From NCBI GenBank assembly GCA_026182355.1, contig JAPFBL010000035.1, positions 682,001 through 746,000 of the forward strand: DNA of 64,000 bases. The letters run 5' to 3'. Origin of the DNA: Hermatobates lingyangjiaoensis (lineage: Eukaryota; Arthropoda; Insecta; Hemiptera; Hermatobatidae). Of this stretch, positions 49,608 through 62,200 are shown piece after piece; position 1 is the first letter of the stretch, and each line of letters starts with the position of its first letter. The notes beneath the pieces were generated by a model, which had not been told where the DNA came from, did not search any database, and was given only the letters and a program-made list of their open reading frames with translations. Both the position numbers and the translations under genes were made by a program.

Positions 49608-50249
49608 AATCTGGAGTGGCCTACACTCAATTTTACTATAAGTAACTTAATATCAAATTTCTTAAGTATATAACACATAACGTCTCATTTAAGCATAACG
49701 TAAACATCTAAATGGGATATGATTATTAGTCTTTCATTCCTGGGGTAGTACAGATAGTGATTGAAGGACATATCAATATATAAGCTTTTATTTTATACAT
49801 CACACAGCTGATGCAAATAATTTCATTAGTATAATCACAGCAGTAAAAACATTTTTGAAAAACCAACATGAACATTTCTTGATACGAAATATTCTCCTAC
49901 AAGAGAACATGGCTATTGTTCAAATAGCCAGTGGATTTTTTACATCGTTTACTTGACATCCTTCTACATTGAATATTAAAGTAAAATTTTCAAATTTAAA
50001 ACAGTAAAATACCCTTTTTTTCTCTGAAAAACATCATAAACAGCGAAGAAAATTTTGTTTTAAGATGATTTATAATTAAACATGTACGATAATTACATTT
50101 ATTAATCTCTAAACGAAAGATTTCAATTTTGAATTATCTTTTACATTTTTGGTTTTTTACGGAGTTATTATACTGGGAATTTCATGGCTTGATAGTATTT
50201 AATAAGATCATTTTCCTTCCCCTTTGTCAAATAACATATATACGAATTT
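49608..50249 (+). repeat. 0.65-kb dispersed direct repeat, copy 2
   Basis: Second copy of the 43848 repeat, same orientation, about 5.8 kb away. It lacks a roughly 30-bp TTATTAGATTATTAGATTA expansion present in copy 1. Confidence 0.9.
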
Positions 50250-51939
50250 TTCCAGCACAATATTATTCCTCTTACATCTTGTATAAGTCAATAAAAATTT
50301 TAAACTGTTCGTTTATAAAATCAATTTTATCTCAGTGGATTCGCTCAAAAAATTTCTAAGCCAATGTAAACAATGGAAAAAATATAAAAAAATCGACAAG
50401 TATAGCAGGTGATCTCTTAGTCTAGGGTGAACAAACAGTTTTTATAGCGTTATTGCTTTTTCCTGTATTTAAAACTTCATGATTTTTTTTATGAATTGCT
50501 AATTTTTTTGTTCCATTTTTGGTCAAATTTTGATTATTTTTTAATGAGCTGTTTAGCGTCAAAAAAACATTTTCTGAAAACAGAAATCGTACTGTAACGC
50601 CCTTTTAGCGAATGTAATTTTCAAAAAAAATAGCTCAACTCATTCTCCACATAATGTTCTTTTTTAGACATAGTTTCATTTTGATACGTCAAACAGTATG
50701 GCTTGTATCGCTCTCACAAGGTTTCAGATTGAGTTAGAAGTCAAAATTTTTACATTTTATTGAAAAAAAAATATTTCCTGTTGTTTTAAAATTCTGAATA
50801 TATTTTTCGTTTGTTGCATTTGTAATTCTCAAAGATAATGTCAAAATTTCTAAACTCTAGGGTTATAAGTTTAGGAGAAATAAATGTTTTCTAAAAAATG
50901 GTTTTTGGCAAAAGAAGTAACTTTCCCATCATGCATAATTCTTCCCAAACAATAAGGACCTTCTTCCGTATGGGGCCCAATTTTGTGTAAAATATCAACT
51001 TGGTCCAACCAAGATTCTGGACCGTAGCGTGGTAACAAGCAATGCTAACACACTCACCCACACCATACACAGACATCATTAAAAAAACTTCATAAAACTA
51101 CTTCTGGGACCTCAAAACATGTAATTCCGTCAAAAATCTCGAGATCGAATTTTTTCACGATCACTAAAGTAAAGTAAACACTTATAGTAAAGTAAAAATT
51201 CAAAATTAATGCTCAAAAAATGAAAATGACAACAGGATTTAATGATTATCAAGAATAAATAAACTTTCAAGGGATACTAGAGACAAACATACAAAGTGGC
51301 TGAAAAATCTTATTACTCCCTGTAAAAAAAAAACATACTTGAATAGCTAGGGAACAAGAAACACCGCAAGGTGAATGTTGAATGGTGTTCCAGATAAAAA
51401 AGGCATTAACTTTTTAAAATTTAGCTATCTATGAAACGTTTAGGAAAGAAATACTTTACTTACTTTCTTTATAGAATTTTCAATGGTTTCACAATTATCA
51501 AACAGAATATTTAGTTGATTGGAAGAAGGATAAAGATAATTCAGCTGGAGGAAGGACAGGACATGGTCAATAGAGCAGTAGATCACGACTGAGTGACTGT
51601 CTGACATTTGTTGATGCAAAAAGCAGGTACTGAAAACAGGTCTTGAAGTAATTTTACTTCACTTGGTGTAGTTACATTAAAAACCTTTTAAGATGACTGC
51701 GTCCAGACGAGGAAGCTTGCCATTGAATAGTAGGGTCTACTTTGGAACATTTTTTTGATACTCCTTGATACTCCTTCTTTCCTTGATGTGTACGGACTAA
51801 GATTTCATATACATCATGACCTGTTTCATTCTATATATTGTTTATTCACTTCTGAAAGTTAGAGCCCAGAAAAAAATTATTCCAAAACGTTACATTCTAT
51901 TTTGATATGTACCTTATCTATTCTATGTGTTGGTAAAGA

Positions 51940-52135
51940 ATCCCAAAAAACACACACTTACAGGCTGTAATTATCGGATTCAAACACCTTCAGGAGTACA
52001 AAGAGAGGGAAACAAAACCCTTCTGCGTAGCTACACCACTAGTTTCCAACCATAGCTAGTTCCACCCTCTTAATTCTCCTGAATATAGTTGAAACCAAAA
52101 AAATAAGGATGTATCTGTGTGTTTCTACCTTTGAA
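51940..52135. repeat. diverged family H palindrome
   Basis: AAACACACACTTACAG-CTGTAATTATCGG-ACCTTCAGGAGTAC on the left; TTCTCCTGAATATAGTTGAAACC on the right. An old copy whose hammerhead-like core has decayed. Confidence 0.6.
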
Positions 52136-52999
52136 TTATATGACAACTTAGAGTAAAATAATCTAGTGCAACTGAAGTGGAGAATTTCCTCAGCTGAGAG
52201 CAATGTACATCAAAATATCAAAGTAAGGTTTATTTATACTTTGTGCTCTACTATTTAGGTTATTGTGTTTGTTGTAGAGTCGGACTGTTTAAATTCATAG
52301 GGCACCAATTAATATCAATTAATGTTGACTTTATCGAGCAACAATCTTTAGTGAAAAGACTTTTTTCTATTAATTAAATAACTATCTGATATATTAGTAA
52401 TTCAAGTGTTGTTGATAGTTTAACTAAAATGTTCAAATGGGAACAAACACTATTAAGTCTTGAAATACAAATGTTTTACAAAAACTACTTGTTATGAACA
52501 GTGTTCCTCTTCAGGTTACATAAGTAGTTGAAGGGACTGATCCTAGAATTTTAATCCTCTCAATCACCCGAACAGTAACACTACGTGATTTTTGTATAAA
52601 ATATTAGTATAAGGAGATTTTTTTCTCAAAGATAAAATGCTTCTTGCTTGATATACTATTAAGGACAATAGTAGTTGATATACTATACTACTAAACTTTA
52701 AAAAAGGAACAATTGAAAATTTAAAAAAAAACACAATATAAAAACTATTTCTCTGAATGAGCAGATTTTCGCTTGATGTAAAGCTCTCCATTGCATACAC
52801 CCCTTTGCAGTGCTGTATTGAGCAGTCATCCATGCCCACCTCTAACTCTTTCTGTCCCTAGCACCGGAAGTCCTCCGCCATAGTGATTAGCCATTGCCAA
52901 TCAATTTCACCCCAATCTTCCCTTCTTCTTAATAGCTAATTTCCTTCAACTTCCCTACACAAATTACTATTAGCATACAATCAAGGGAACAAATTTTAC

Positions 53000-54600
53000 T
53001 TTAATTTTTACTAATCAGCTTTTAATATATTTATTTGCTCTGGTAGGAGAGACCTGTTATTATTATTTATATGAAACTACGAGACGTGCCCCTCTTTGAC
53101 GGGTATTTTCCCATATATCTGTTGTATAGTATCTGAGATAAATTTCAGTTGTATTTTGAAGTTGGTAAATTACATATCAAATAAAAACGATTGTAATTCA
53201 TACTAATAGGTTGAAGGCAATCGTTAAAATAATAATAATAATGTTTAACTATACTATTAATCCAGTGATGTATAGTACATACCTGTACATTATACTATAT
53301 TTAATCTCTATATTTGACAAATATTTTAAACATAACAAATTATCCAAACTTCAGTTCTTAAACTAAAAAATAAAGAAAAGCAAACTTAATGATTTGTTAA
53401 CATCTGCATCACTTACAGGTGAATGTCAAGATGTCCTCAAATGCCAATTTTACACTTCCGTAGGTTTCTGATACATCAGATGATGTCACAAAAATAAATT
53501 ATAAAAAATTGTAATAATAATTTTTTTACTCTAGTAATTTATTTTTAAAAGGCGAAGTTTATAAAACAATAAGCAGTCCAACGGCATAAAACAAATTTCA
53601 AAATGTACTGTATTTGAGCAGCAAATAAATAATAATATAGTAGCAAATAATAAAATGTAAAATTGAGCAGCAAGTCCTTGATATTATTGTCAGATCATTT
53701 ATTATGAAATCCATTGAATGAAAAAAATCATGCTCCACTACAAACGGCGGAGCTAATGAACGACAAATAGCTGATAATTAGCTCGTATGTGCGTCGTAAC
53801 CAAGGGAATTTCTATAGAGACAACTGTAGACACTTGTCTTAAAGTCGGTTTATTATTTACACAGACCTCGTATTTTAATCTATTCATTTGAATCTGAAAT
53901 ATTATCCAAATTGAACTCTTAAAGTAATTTATGATAACTATTGTGTTTATTAGTAACTTGCACTTAGGGAGGAGGTCTACCCATAAACTCTTTAGGGAGT
54001 TTCATAACATACAAACAAGCAAAGCTAAAACTTCATTAGACTATTCTATGACATGTCATATTATTCAGCAATTTCTTTTTTACATAACTCAGACTTTTGA
54101 GGTTTTTTGAGTAGACATACAAGATTAGTGGTTGAGAAGCAGTTATGAGCGATTATCCTGTTTTTTTCAATGGATTATTTGGGATGTGGTCCTGACGCCG
54201 GGTAGCCTTGATGCAAACCCTATTATTTGCTAACAACTTAAGGGTTTTATCCGGCTGTTCACTTCTTAGTTATTGACTTTTTTTTTACATTTCCTACCTT
54301 TATCTACAAAGGAAATGACAACTCTTTACCAATTACTGTTGGATCTATTACCATCATCTGTTTTGCTAATTCATTTTTAATCAGTGTGAATCTGAGATAT
54401 ATGTATTATTTAGCTGTTGGATACACAGCTAAATGTGATTAAGAATTAAGTGTGCTTAAGTTGCAGCCAATGTACGATTTTAAATAGTATGCAACATAAA
54501 ATGTCACATAAATATTAATACTCCAAATTAGTTTAATTTAAATAATATAGTTGAGAGTTATTTTTACTTCTCCTCGGCAGTTTACTTAATTTAAACGTGA
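53000..54600. other. no gene seen
   Basis: AT-rich, with no supported exon, RNA gene or clear repeat. Confidence 0.5.
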
Positions 54601-55199
54601 GATTTTATAAAATTTGATTACGGTACCAGATTAATAGAGTTACCCTTCACACATTTATGATAATTATACCTAAAATTTCTCTACTCTCTCTTCTGTCAAG
54701 AGATGGCGTGTAGTTTGCGTAGTCACGTTAAAGTCAACAGCCGAAAATCCCGAATCTCTTAATTGTTTTACCTGAACTGCCAGTAGTAAACTATGTTTTT
54801 GTCTTCTTTCTGTGTTTCTGACTAAGAAGTCATAGTTTTTGCTCTTTAAAATAGTCATTTGTTTTTTTAAATATGTATAGTTAAAAATAAGACCATATTT
54901 GGCTAACACCATTTTTTTTTTGAGATTCTTAAGTGTCCTAAATAACGTTCTTGTTACTGCATCTACACTATGCAATATATTCATAATTGTCAACAGATTT
55001 CAACTGTCAGAAGTTAATATCAAGACTTGAATGTGTCCGAAATCAATACTTCCTTAACGTAAGAATGTGCAATATGTTATTATTAAGAAATTAAGGGGAT
55101 TAAAGTTGTTTCGCCAAACGGTGAAGGTTAAGTCACCTAAGGGATCGTTGAAACTACATGAACGGGCATGACTTGAACTAAAAACATATTTCGTACTTC

Positions 55200-55840
55200 G
55201 CTACTATTTTTTAATTGTATGTTTCTTTCTGTATGGCTCCTGTTGACTTGAGTTTATTTTCGTCTCGTTTTTTTTTAAATATTTTTATTCCTTTCACAAG
55301 CACTTCCATCGTTAGCTCAGCATGATGAACCTGCTCTGTCCGTATTAGGGCTCCAGCTATCAGGAGCATTGTATCTCTTTTACAAAGTGTTGTTGTAGTT
55401 AATCTAATGTATGAGTATATTCGGGTTTCAGAGTCTTCGTAATTACATTTTACTCCTACACTTGATTCGTTTCCTTCAATAGAGAGCTCTTGTTGTAGTT
55501 GTTGATCATAAAGAGACTGCTAATAATAGGACTTTAATAATATGTAATCACAGAAACACTTTCATCGGCGATTATGTATCTTATATTATTCTTTATAGTA
55601 TTTTTTAGTATTGGTTTATCGAGTTTATGTTTATCTTAGTACTGATTTCTGTAGTATCGTGTATAAATGGTTTCAAATGTTTCTGCCTTTCTTTGCCAGT
55701 TTTCCATCTTTTCTAGATACTCTTTTAGAATGGCTGTCAAACCTTTCTTTAGAACATTAGATCTTTGTACATTTCTGTTTTGTTCCCATGATTTTGGTAG
55801 GGAAAATCTCTCAGTTTGAACTTTTTTAAAAGTCTTATGT
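55200..55840 (-). pseudogene. decayed coding sequence of unknown family
   Basis: The minus strand holds protein-like stretches in different frames: SLPKSWEQNRNVQRSNVLKK, then EYLEKMENWQRKAETFETIY, and further on LIAGALIRTEQVHHAELTME. Stops separate them. It may be the N-terminal region of a transposon protein; I cannot name the family. It could also be exons of an unrecognised gene, but no clean splice sites were found. Confidence 0.3.
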
Positions 55841-56156
55841 ATTAATGCATTTATAATTCAGTCGTGGATGAGTTATTGAAAGTATATTATACAGTATGGC
55901 TGAGTAACAAGCAGGTTTTTTAGAAACATAACAAACTTATTAAGAAGCAGGTTTTAGTCAGATATGGTCTTACTTATACTGGAAGGACTGCTTCCAAAAT
56001 TTACAAAATATGTATATATATATATATATATATATGACTTACCACCCTACCTACTAGCAGGGCACTTCACCTCGCAATGTCGACGATTGTCGAAATATAG
56101 AAGTGAGTTTCATTTGTGTATTTTACTTACATTCGATATAATATATATATATATAT

Positions 56157-57760
56157 ATAATTAAAGTTGGCAGCAGCTTCTGCGTTGACCAATTTCTTAC
56201 TGATATTCTCTAGTTTCCTAACTAGTTTTCGATAACTTTCGGGTATTTTCCAAAGGAGTTCTGCTAACGACATGAAAGGAAAGAAGTTGAACACTAAACA
56301 CTTTAACCTAAAACTATAATTTGAAACTTAATCTAAAACACAAGCTTTAGGCTCACATTAGCCATCATCAGGTAAAAACAAAAATATTAAACAAGGCAGA
56401 AAGGTACAGTACTAAGGGCAGTTAACGACTAACTATTATAGAAAAGCAAGGAATGCGGAAGGTGTGAGTGGGAGGGCATGCTGGGCAGGGCACTGCGCCC
56501 CGACTACCTGCTTGTCCCCTCACCGACCTCTCTTACTATCTTAAAAGTATTATCAAAATTTTTTGAACTCGGTATGGCTTTAAGGTCACTATTTCGAATA
56601 TTTAACGAAGGGTTATATTCTTTAATGTATAGGGCTTCGAGTATATGCAGCCTGGTGTCGTCTTGGAAGTTCTGCAAGATGGTTGTCCCCTCAGTCAGGT
56701 TCTTTCTTGATAGTTTCTTTTTGTGGACCTCTTCGGCATGGCTCTTCGGTGCTCCTCCTGCAAGGTGGAGAGTCAATCGCCGTGATAGCTTAGTCGTAGT
56801 CAGCCCTATATACTTCGAAGGCAGGGTTGCACAGTCCCCTGTGGTACACTTATATTCCTATATGAGATGACTACGCTGCAGCTCGGCGGTTTCTTGTTTT
56901 GGTTTATTATTTATCAGTAGGTTCTTTGTATTTAGGTTTTTGTAGAGTATAGTTAGTTTCAATCGATCTTCTGGGTTGACGGTTTGTACATTATTACCTA
57001 TTAATTTTTGGAGGGCTATCTCGTCTTGTTGGTACTGGGAGTTCATATTCCACGGTAGTATAGACGTATGCACTCTCCCTTGGGCTGAGTAGGTGGGTTA
57101 GTTGTGTACCACTTATCCAGGTATATCTTAATAGCTCTCGTAACCTCTTGGTTGGAGAAACCATTGTTAACTAACACCTGGACGGACTTATCGAGTTCGT
57201 GGTGGAGGAGGTTCCAATTACTGCAGTGCGTGTAGGCTCTTCGTATGTAGGCATTGATGGTTGATTTCGTATATCTGGTCGGGCATTCACTGATTCCGTT
57301 GAGACACAGGCCTATGCTATTAGGTTTTCTGTATACTTCGGTCGTGAAGTGCTGGTTAGTTTGGTGTACCAAGACATCTAGGAAAGGTAGTTGTCCGTTC
57401 GTGCTGTTTTCTATGGTAAAATTCAAGCCAGATGCCTGTTGAAGGTGCGAACGGAGCTCCAATAATTCTTCGTGACTTTCTGACAGAACGAAGATGTCAT
57501 CTATGTATCTAGCATCGATTGAAGGTTTCTTGATTTTATTAAAAACTTCCTGTTCTATTCGTCCCATGTAAAAGTTCGCAAACAGGACACCGAGAGGAGA
57601 CCCTATTGCAACTCCGTCGATCTGCTTGTACATCTTCTTTTGCGGGGAGGTGAAAGGTGATTCCTTAGTGCACAAACCTTTCCTACTAGTGTATGAAACT
57701 AGAGAATATCAGTAAGAAATTGGTCAACGCAGAAGCTGCTGCCAACTTTAATTATACCTG
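56157..57760 (-). mobile_element. 5'-truncated Penelope-like element with inverted partial copy
   Basis: The sense strand is minus. The 3' end (56157-56214, GCAGCAGCTTCTGCGTTGACC on the plus strand) is repeated inverted at 57695-57759, so both 3' ends point outward. (TA)n abuts the left end (56137-56160) and a TA run lies beyond the right end (57792-57808). Near 56345-56380 the minus strand reads CTGATGATGGCT-AGCC-TAAAG, close to the hammerhead-like order seen in the palindromes. The coding part is truncated at the junction near 57690. Confidence 0.85.
56500..57690 (-). pseudogene. Penelope-like RT and GIY-YIG endonuclease, truncated and frameshifted
   Basis: From 57675 down the minus strand encodes GVAIGSPLGVLFANFYM (RT motif B) and ARYIDDIFVLS (motif C, catalytic Asp pair near visible residues 59-60), then the thumb. 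RT motif A and everything before are missing. A frameshift near 57060 leads to NSQYQQDEIALQKL, then another shift to KYIGLTTTKLSRRLTLHLAG, the GIY-YIG-like endonuclease with its R and H positions, and EALYIKEYNPSLN. The order RT then GIY-YIG is specific to Penelope-like elements. No initiating ATG. It cannot make an active enzyme. Confidence 0.92.
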
Positions 57761-58254
57761 TTTAAGAGAAGACCTGCTGCCTTCATACACCAATATATAT
57801 ATATATATAGTTAATAACTACGCCATTTAAAGCTTATGTTTGCTTCTTTTACAATTTATCCAATTTTCAGAAATTTTCCTTTTTTGTTCATTGAAACACT
57901 GAAAAGTACCAGCTGTGTTATTTGATCATATGAATCAAGTGATGCTTCAAGTAATTCACTCTCAGTCAATTAAACCTTTAACCACCCTATCATAATTGGT
58001 ACTATTCATTCATACAATGTATGAATGAATAATGATTAATGGTATACCATTAGTGTCCAGATAATTAGGGAGTTTATCACTTCTCACATGTTGACCAATC
58101 AACAACAGCTTCTGCTCTACACCTTTTTATGAAGAGGAAGAGGTGGAAAAATTAAAACAAAAATATATGTAAAAACATATCTGACCTAAATATTGCATAC
58201 TAATTAGCAATAAAAGTTTAAAGTAGAGCTACTACAGAATAATATATATATAAA

Positions 58255-58412
58255 GATTTCACATAAACACGTGAAATAACAATCAATGATCAAACCACAA
58301 TATGAAACGAAGAAGAAAGTTGGGTTTTGACTTTGACGAAGACCACTTACGGTTACGGTTGAATGATCTTAGTCTCCCCCTCCCCCCATTTCATATTGTG
58401 GTATTATCATTG
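58255..58412. repeat. diverged family D palindrome
   Basis: Left outer unit AAAGATTTCACATAAACACG and CAATCAATGATCAAACCACAAT; right arm TTTGACGAAGACC-GGTTGAATGATCTTAG and CATATTGTGGTATTATCATTGAT. The centre is shortened and the core has changes. Confidence 0.75.
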
Positions 58413-59299
58413 ATATATATGTATTATATCAATGAATGTAAAGTATATCGACGTACAACCGATGGTATGACATTTATAAATACGCAGTCAGAATAAAATA
58501 TATATACCACAATATTAAAGAAACAAAAATGTCATATTTCCTGTTACAGTCAGTGATAATGAAGCCAGATCATTGAGCTGTCTAAAGAGAAAATGATGAA
58601 AGGCTACTGAATAATACTTATGGATCTTTATCTGAAAATATTATATTTTTTGAAATTATTAAGGAATGACATAAAAGGCAAAGGTTAGTTTGTTGAGATA
58701 TCGTCTGTTGTGGGAAACTAGGTTGTAACAGGTCATTATGTGCTCGCGAGCGATGTGGAGCAGCATTGGAATTGCTAATGCTTAACCACCCACCCGGCAC
58801 CCCTCAAACTACTTTTTCCAATTTAGATATCAACTAAATTATTTCTTAACTATCTGTTTCCAAAACATTTTATATTTTTAGGTTAATTAATAAAGAAATT
58901 AAAAAATAAATTACATCTTTGGATGTAGTTTTTTAGCGAAAGAACACAGTAAGGGTCATTTTGGAATAAAGAGGAATGCATTGCACTGCTGTTCCCAACA
59001 TTTTTGATGTCAGTTTAAAAGGAAAGTTAACCTCTTCCTGTTGTTATCCTACAGATAATGAAGCACTACAGGGTACATTATGGAGTACACTAATGAGTAT
59101 GAAGTGTCATTTAAAAAACAGCTTTCAATTGTTATTTCTTTATTACTGAACATGTACCTTAATATATCTTTGCCCTACATATTGTCACATTTCAGAGAAA
59201 ATATACATACAATAGCATTGAAAAATACTAAAATCTATATTTCAACCCTAGGAATCTTTCTTACCTTAATGATGCTTGACATCAACTATAGAGGTAAGT

Positions 59300-62200
59300 C
59301 TTTGTCAGCTTTATTCTGAGATTTTACATCTCAGTGTACCATTTCATTGTTGAATTAATATTTATAAACACTAACAAAGACCTCTTGTTAAAATTACGAT
59401 CATAATGATTTTTTTGTAAAAGTGATTTGTAAAAGACTTATAAATAGATGTGTGTAGAGTTCAAAATCACAGCATATGTGTGTACAGTAATATGTATATA
59501 CGAACTCAATATTTAAATTGGAAACAACGATCTAAACAGGAATAGTGAGATACGAAGAAAAGGAACTTCTCTTATGATGCAGACCAGCGTTCTTTGACTC
59601 GTTTTCTTTTTTCCTCTGAGAATAAATTTACAGAAAATAAGAAATAGTAAATGTGTTTATTTACTTTTCGTGTTACTTTCCTTCGTATTTGAACTTATAT
59701 ATAGAGATACCGTTGAAATATTTCTATTATATTAATTTTCGTTTGTGTCTCATTTTTTTTTTATAGGCATACTCGTATAGTATTTTTATGTTGTTACATT
59801 CATTAATTTTCTAAATTTTTATTATATTATTTTTACTTATTTCATTATTATGTTTCAATTTGTTTTAATTTCTATTTTTGTTCCAGTTTATTATCTTTTA
59901 TTAGTAGAAAACTTTTTTTTAGTAAAAAAACTTTTTATTACTACAAAATCGTTATTATTTAGTATTTTTCCTTCCCTCCCGTTCCCTTCTTAAGATAATA
60001 GAACTGACTAAGTTTTACTGAGAATGAGACCTTAGTCTTAAATTTCCTTTTGAGTGGGTTACTTCAATCTTCTGATGATGACTGATGTAGAAATATCGTG
60101 GTGGTTTTTTTAGTTTCTTCTGTGAGTTTGTTGTGATTTAGTTCTTATTTTGTACTTTGAAAGTACTTTCCACATAAACAAATTGATAAAGAGAATTTTT
60201 TTTCAAAACAAGGCTATCCTTCCTCTTATATCGAAATCCGTGATCTACCTGCCAAGATATCCCACTGGTCTAGAGCAAGGATGTATTCTTCTTTTTCAGA
60301 GTTACCTCTTTCCCTGGATCCCATAGGCTTGGCATTGTTAACAAGGAGTTCCTCCCAATTCTCTCTTCTTCCTCTTGTACTTGCTCTATATTTAATCAGT
60401 CGCCCACTATTTCTTACTTAAATTATCACAGTCAGAAGCATATATTTTTCTACATCTCTCAAATTCTGTTAGTAACTTATCCTGCCATTAACCCCAGCTT
60501 TCCATCGACTTGCTTTCTCAGCCATAATTCCTACATCATCCATATTAATATACTTCTCGCAACTGTGTTTATCAACTAGACTGCACTAAGTTTGTTTTAT
60601 GTCGGGTTGGTTCAAACAAAGCTCAGCCTTGTCATAGAGCTTACATCAGCCAACGTAGCAACCATCCTTTAATATCCATGCCAAGTTTCATGGTGTTTGT
60701 TTTAATGATTGTTTCCATGTTCAAATACATGGAAATGTATGACAAATGATTGTCACATATCTGTGACCCGAACTCTAATTTTACTTCAAGAGTGGAGGCC
60801 TCTTCTACCTTCTTGTTCTAATTTTTTTCCGGGACTCAATCTTAAAGAGAGAGTTTTTAATTAGTTATATTAAAAATGTATTTATTAACTATTATTAATA
60901 TTGTTTGTTATTATTTGTTATATATTTATATTTCGTTTATTTTCGTTTTCTGTTACTTTATATTTCATCGCTAAATATAAAATATATTTTATTTTTTCCA
61001 GAGTATAAGAAAGCTTAACAAAGTAGCTTTAACTTTGTAAGCTTTAACTTATATAGTTAAAACTTTATGGTTATTAACAAAGTTATAACTGTAACAAAGC
61101 TTAGCCTTGTCATAGAGCTTCCGTCAGTCAACACAGAAACCATCCTTTAATATCCATGCTAAGTCTAATTTTATTTTTTTTTTTAGAGTACGCTAGCAGC
61201 CTTAGCACAGCTGCACCTTACTTTCTTGCAGTATAGCTTTTCTACCCAGTAGAACAAAAGATCAGTGTGTCATTGACACACATTTTATGTGCCATAAAAA
61301 GCTAACAAAAAATCTAAAATTGTATACCAAAATGAGTTTTTAAGAACTATTTTTTTGTTTTATGTTTGTAATACTGTTTTTAAACGGATTTGTCAACTGA
61401 AATATTTGCAAGTTAAAACTAAATCTATTTTAAATTTTTCAAAACTATTCTTTAACATGGTTGAAAATTTGTTATTGTGGTTGAGTAGCCAGTTAATTTA
61501 ATTTAACAATATTTTTATGATTTAAGTTACACGATTTTGTTTTCAAAAATCGTTGGTTTTTTTTGATGATGAGTGTATTTGTACATGAGTACTGTAATAA
61601 GATGAAAGTCTGGGACTGATAACATCAATCTAAAATTAGATTTTGATTGTAATTCCATGGAAACAAACATCCTTGAGTACTTGCTGGAATTTTAAATGTT
61701 AATGGATTATCAACGGCCAGTGGAGGGCAGTAGGGAGGCTTTTCATACAACTACCCCGGGCGGCAAAAATAGTTGCTACCTCACTGCCTAAAGACCTTCC
61801 TCCTGTAGATGAGAGGGACTGCGTGGGTGTATCAGATGGACTTTTGAGAATATAGGATATATCTTACAAGGAAAATGTGTTATATTCGCTAACACACAAC
61901 TGACTACATACAGAACCTATATAACGGACACTAACTTTTATCGGCCCTGCAATTCCAGTAATTACATATTCAGCGGTTAGATGCCTCGTGGTTTGACCCG
62001 TTCTGCCTTGGCTTGACATCTTCATTATTAAGCTTCCATATGAATGTCGAAACACGGTAACCTCCTGTTATTTATCGGGGGTAAATTTCATTTATCGCCG
62101 TCCTATTTTTGAGAGCTCCTAGAATAAAAAATTGATCAAAGTGGTAGACCGGCCATCAAGTATGAGATAATAAATATGTTCTTAATTGAAACCTGATCCT

